Assembly: GCF_901933205.1 (NCBI RefSeq)
Contig: NC_044572.1
Location: 30,886,001 to 30,950,000, forward strand
Direction: 5' to 3'
Source: Camarhynchus parvulus
Lineage: Eukaryota > Chordata > Aves > Passeriformes > Thraupidae
Length of the DNA: 64,000 nt
The position numbers and the translations under genes were made by a program. Below the pieces are notes generated by a model, which saw nothing but the letters and a program-made list of their open reading frames with translations, was not told where the DNA came from and ran no database searches. Position 1 is the stretch's first letter; every line of letters starts with the position of its first letter. Of this stretch, positions 60,287 to 64,000 are shown piece by piece.

Positions 60287-63200
60287 AACCCAGGGCATCA
60301 CATATTGGAAAGAAATCCCCAAACCAGAAATCATTCACCAGATTAAAATCTGCAAGGCTAGTAACATACCAAGCAAAAATCAGAGTCATATTTAAAGTTA
60401 AATGTGAAGAAAGTCTTCTCATCCAGGCATGCTTCCTATTCCCTGATATCACTATGAATCAGGACTGTGTAGCTGAAGCTACTGGGCCATCAGCAGATGT
60501 AAAAATGAGGAGAAGTGCTTCTGCGACAAGGTAAGTGATTTCTACACCACACGCTCATGTATAGTACCTATGTTTCCAGAGCAGCATAAGGAGATTTAAG
60601 TATATATTAGAATCAGAATATTTGCTTCCCATTAAGTTTTGAGTCTATTAAATAAGAAATCTGCCATTCCCTTAAAATAACATTTCCCATTTGTAAGACA
60701 GAAAAAAAATCCTTGTGCTTTTCTTTTTGTCTGATTTGATTTAGAGCATGCCCTTTCTCAGAGGCTGGCTCTTGTTACGTGTCAGCACTGTGCTTCACTC
60801 CAGTGCCGTTTGCTGTCAGGGAAGAAAGCAGTAAGTGTTGTCTCTCCAGCTCTGAATCAGTAGGGTTTGGCTGTCGTTCCAGCCCAAGGCACAATATCGT
60901 GTGGTTCTGGACAGACATGGTGATGCTCCAGCCCAGAGCCTGTCAGCAGGAGAGTATCCTCATTAAAAGGAAGGTCCCCAACTGTTCAGGCTTTAAGGTT
61001 TCCTTGTGAGATGCTTCATGGTACCCACCTGGTCTCTTGAGAACAGGCCATGTCCCTGACTTCCCTCTTGTTTCAAGACGATAAAGATCTTCAGCTAACT
61101 GGAGGAACACTAAATTAGGTTTTCCTTATTTGGAAATAAATTAGTGCCTTCTGGTTTAAATTTCTTTGCTCTCCTTTTACAAAAGTGTGTGAAAAGAAAC
61201 TAATTACAAATTATATTTTATTAATCTTTGCTGCTGGGCAGAGAAAATGCTGTATAGTCTTGAGAATTCATAACATGTCCGTAGGCATACAGTTTTCTTA
61301 ATTTAAATAAAAAAACAATTAGTATATTAAAAAAGCACTGCTTATTTCTTGTTTTTCAGTTTCCAAAACAAATTACTATAATTCATTGTACTCTAACTCC
61401 AGAACAACATTTTTCAAATTAAATTAATTCAAAGATATCACAGGAAAATGCCTCCAGATGAGGGAAATATAGCATGATCTATGACACAAGCTATTTTAAT
61501 AGATGTCACTGGCTTCAACCCTTTGTGTTGCCACACAAACATAAATCACAATTTGAAATTATTTGAACAGCAATGCAAAAAGAAACAAGAGCAGAAAAAA
61601 CAATGTCTATAAATAGGGTCAAATAATTTTAAGAGAACCATTCCTTTGAGAAAATATAAACAACATAGAAAGTACTTTATTTTGGTAATTTTTAAAATTA
61701 AAATAATTTACATATTTGCTCTATTTCCTATTAGTCATTTTGTTTTCCATTTTTTTGTGGATCAACGTGAAATTACTCTGTCTATAATGATAACAACTTG
61801 ATGTTGCTGCGACAAAAGAAAGAAAATATTTTAACTTTACTTTGTTCCAACATGGCAGAAATCAAGTTAGAAGCATTTCTTCCCAGAAAAGAAGCATCTT
61901 TCAAAGAAGAAGGGTTTTTTTTCACCTTCTACAATTTATCATACTGGTTTTATCCCACAGCTAGCAATATTAAGTTTAGGCCAACTAGTCTGCCTCTTCT
62001 TCATACAACTTAAACAAAATAATTTTCCACACAAAAAGAAATTGTCTTACAATCCCAAGTCAGGTACAAGATATTTCCTGCTCCACTGGTCAATCTGCAA
62101 AAGATAAAATAGTCCTTCTTCATACTCAGAACATCACATCTTGTTCCCTACTCATTCCTACTCATTCTCTCTTATCTTCCTTTTCTATCTCCACAGCTGG
62201 TAAAAGATTTTCAAGAGATTACTGTGGTATTTTAGAAATACCAATGCTGTGATATTGACTACTACTCTTTCATTTGTGTTCTTTAAAGTCACATTTGTTT
62301 GAAAAATAATTTATGGGTTTCTTCCTGTGTGTGTCTGCAGGAACTGGTGTCAGCTCTCAAAGATTTGATCCTGCTGTCCCTGAAGTAATTCAAAAATGTC
62401 TGCCAAGATCTGGTACACTGGAATAGCTGCTGCAGTAAACCCAAATGGAAGATTTTAAAAATTCAATGACAGCAACATTATGGAATATATTAATTTTCTA
62501 CTGTGTGGGAATCCATCCCTCCTCTTTCATTGGGCATCTTACCTGGCAATGTAGATGAAAGTAAATATTTGCTTACTGTTTAACCACCACAAGCTATTGT
62601 ATCAGTAACATAGAGCCAAAACAGATTTGGAAGAACAATCTGGATTTTTATCTGCTTTGTGTATCAGCAGCAAAATTGCCAGCTAAACCCTAATTGTGAA
62701 TTCTTTATGACAGGTAATAATTGGAGATGCAGAGAAGAGCGCAGCTTGTATTTCATCTACCATGCTGTGCTGAAAGAGCTAGCAGCTTATAAAAATATTT
62801 TGATTTGTAAGCAAAGCACATTTTATTTGGGTGTCACCAAGCAAAAATATACAAGGGAGAGTACTGAAGAGTGAAGCTGACCCTGGGGAAGTCAATAGGA
62901 ATTTTCCCAGCGACTTTAGTGAAACCAGGATTTCATTCAATATCTCTTTTCTCAACATTCTGCAGTTTTGCAGGTTTATTAAAAAATACCCTAAAAACAA
63001 ACAACAACAAAAAACCCCAAAACAATATGAAAACCATAGTACCAAACAATGCTAGTAAATAACACAAGAAATATTTCTTTGTAGAAATATATCATTGTTA
63101 AACACTTTGCCTTGCAGTATAGACATGCTCTTCCCACCAACTTTGGCAGGAGCAGGGCATATTCACAATGGGAAGAATTTGACCCCTGAACTTGGTACCC

Positions 63201-64000
63201 ATTATAGTGGTTTGGCACACAACCTCCAGACCCTTTGGATCTTGCGGTCTTGTTCCCTCTGTCTAGGTAATGACTATAATTTACATCGTCAGCTAATCTC
63301 ATTCTTGATTGATTTCTGAGCAAATCACAACCTCAAATCAAAATGACACCAATTCCTCTCAATGTCCAAGTCTGGCTAGAAGTTTTGTGTGTCTGCAGAT
63401 GGTTTCTAAATCAGCTTTGCCATAATGTGATATAGGATTTATATACTGTATTTTCATCAGTACAATGTAACTTTCCATATAGCCAGTTTTGTGCAGTAAC
63501 TGGCTCAGTAAATCTCTCATTTTAAGTTGTTCCACGGCCAATGACTGAACTTGGAAACACACAGCAGGGTTTTAAGATGAATCTCAGACACTTTCCCTAG
63601 ACTATGCATCCTTCTCAGGTTGGTAGTTTTAAATATAGTCTGGTTGGGAACGACTTTTGCCCTCACTTCATTGTAGTTGTCAATTATTTAGACAGGCATC
63701 TGACATTCCTAAGTCTGGTGTCTCTTGTAAAGTCTCATGCCTAGTAGCGGAGAATAGGTCTTTGAGCTCATTCTTTTCTGCTTTGCACCTGCCAAGTTCG
63801 TGCTTGTAGAAAGTAAGAAGTGATTCTAAAATGTCCCAGAATTGGAATAAAGTCATCTCACCTCAAGAATATGTGTCATGGACAAAAAATGCTAACAGGC
63901 AGTAGAGCTGGGGACCAAATTCTGTGTTCTGGGCCATAGTATTGACATTCTTATTTTGTGTTTATTTTTTTCATTGTCACAGTAAAGGTAGATTCAGTCT

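Larger units (their letters stand above)
51651..64000. other. Non-coding region upstream of TMEM196
   Basis: AT-rich sequence with no supported protein-coding exon. By remembered synteny MACC1 would lie further right on the minus strand; no MACC1-like peptide was recognised. Contents include the SINE at 55.8 kb, A-rich blocks at 60.2 and 63.0 kb, and weak plus-strand exon candidates at about 57.76-57.99 and 60.43-60.53 kb. Confidence 0.65.

Noticed and set aside
63550..63572. GGAAACACACAGCAGGGTTT resembles part of the unidentified repeat core
   Set aside because: The match is limited to about 20 nt with differences and no flanking similarity, so chance is likely.
1..64000. Operon, phage, CRISPR or bacterial defence system
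   Set aside because: Introns, CR1 elements, CpG islands and vertebrate genes show a eukaryotic chromosome; no regularly spaced direct repeats of CRISPR type were seen.

Overview
This is vertebrate nuclear DNA, most likely from a songbird (passerine). Four things point that way. Two multi-exon genes with GT-AG introns are embedded in AT-rich non-coding sequence. CR1 LINE fragments carry the bird-type 3' end (repeats of ATTCTGTG). One short repeat fuses a tRNA-Ile-like head to a CR1-like tail, as in the SINE described from zebra finch. Two CpG islands mark the gene starts. Nothing suggests a prokaryote, phage, plasmid or CRISPR system.

Layout. 1-11.9 kb: non-coding sequence beyond the 3' end of the first gene, with one striking 87-nt near-perfect hairpin (3564-3650). 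11.9-15.7 kb: POLR1F (also TWISTNB; RNA polymerase I subunit RPA43), minus strand, four coding exons that join in frame to 336 codons, with a CpG-island promoter near 15.4-16.0 kb. 16.0-32 kb: intergenic, holding a CR1 fragment and two inverted copies (about 94% identical in their core) of an unidentified repeat, one of which lies about 330 bp upstream of the POLR1F start codon. 32.8-50.9 kb: TMEM196, minus strand, four coding exons that join in frame to 179 codons, including a 57-bp second exon. Its 11.7-kb first intron contains two old CR1 copies, one of them interrupted by an antisense CR1-type tail. The TMEM196 CpG island lies at 50.4-51.65 kb. 51.7-64 kb: non-coding, with the tRNA-Ile/CR1 SINE at 55.8 kb and weak candidate exons on the plus strand.

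The order POLR1F then TMEM196, both on the same strand, matches my recollection of the mammalian block TWIST1-FERD3L-POLR1F-TMEM196-MACC1, so this looks like conserved synteny. MACC1 would be expected beyond the right edge and FERD3L/TWIST1 beyond the left; I could identify no exon of any of them. The two genes are neighbours but not a functional unit: one serves rRNA transcription, the other encodes a small four-pass membrane protein. Exon boundaries were read from the sequence using splice sites, reading phase and remembered homologous protein sequence; no alignment or transcript evidence was available.
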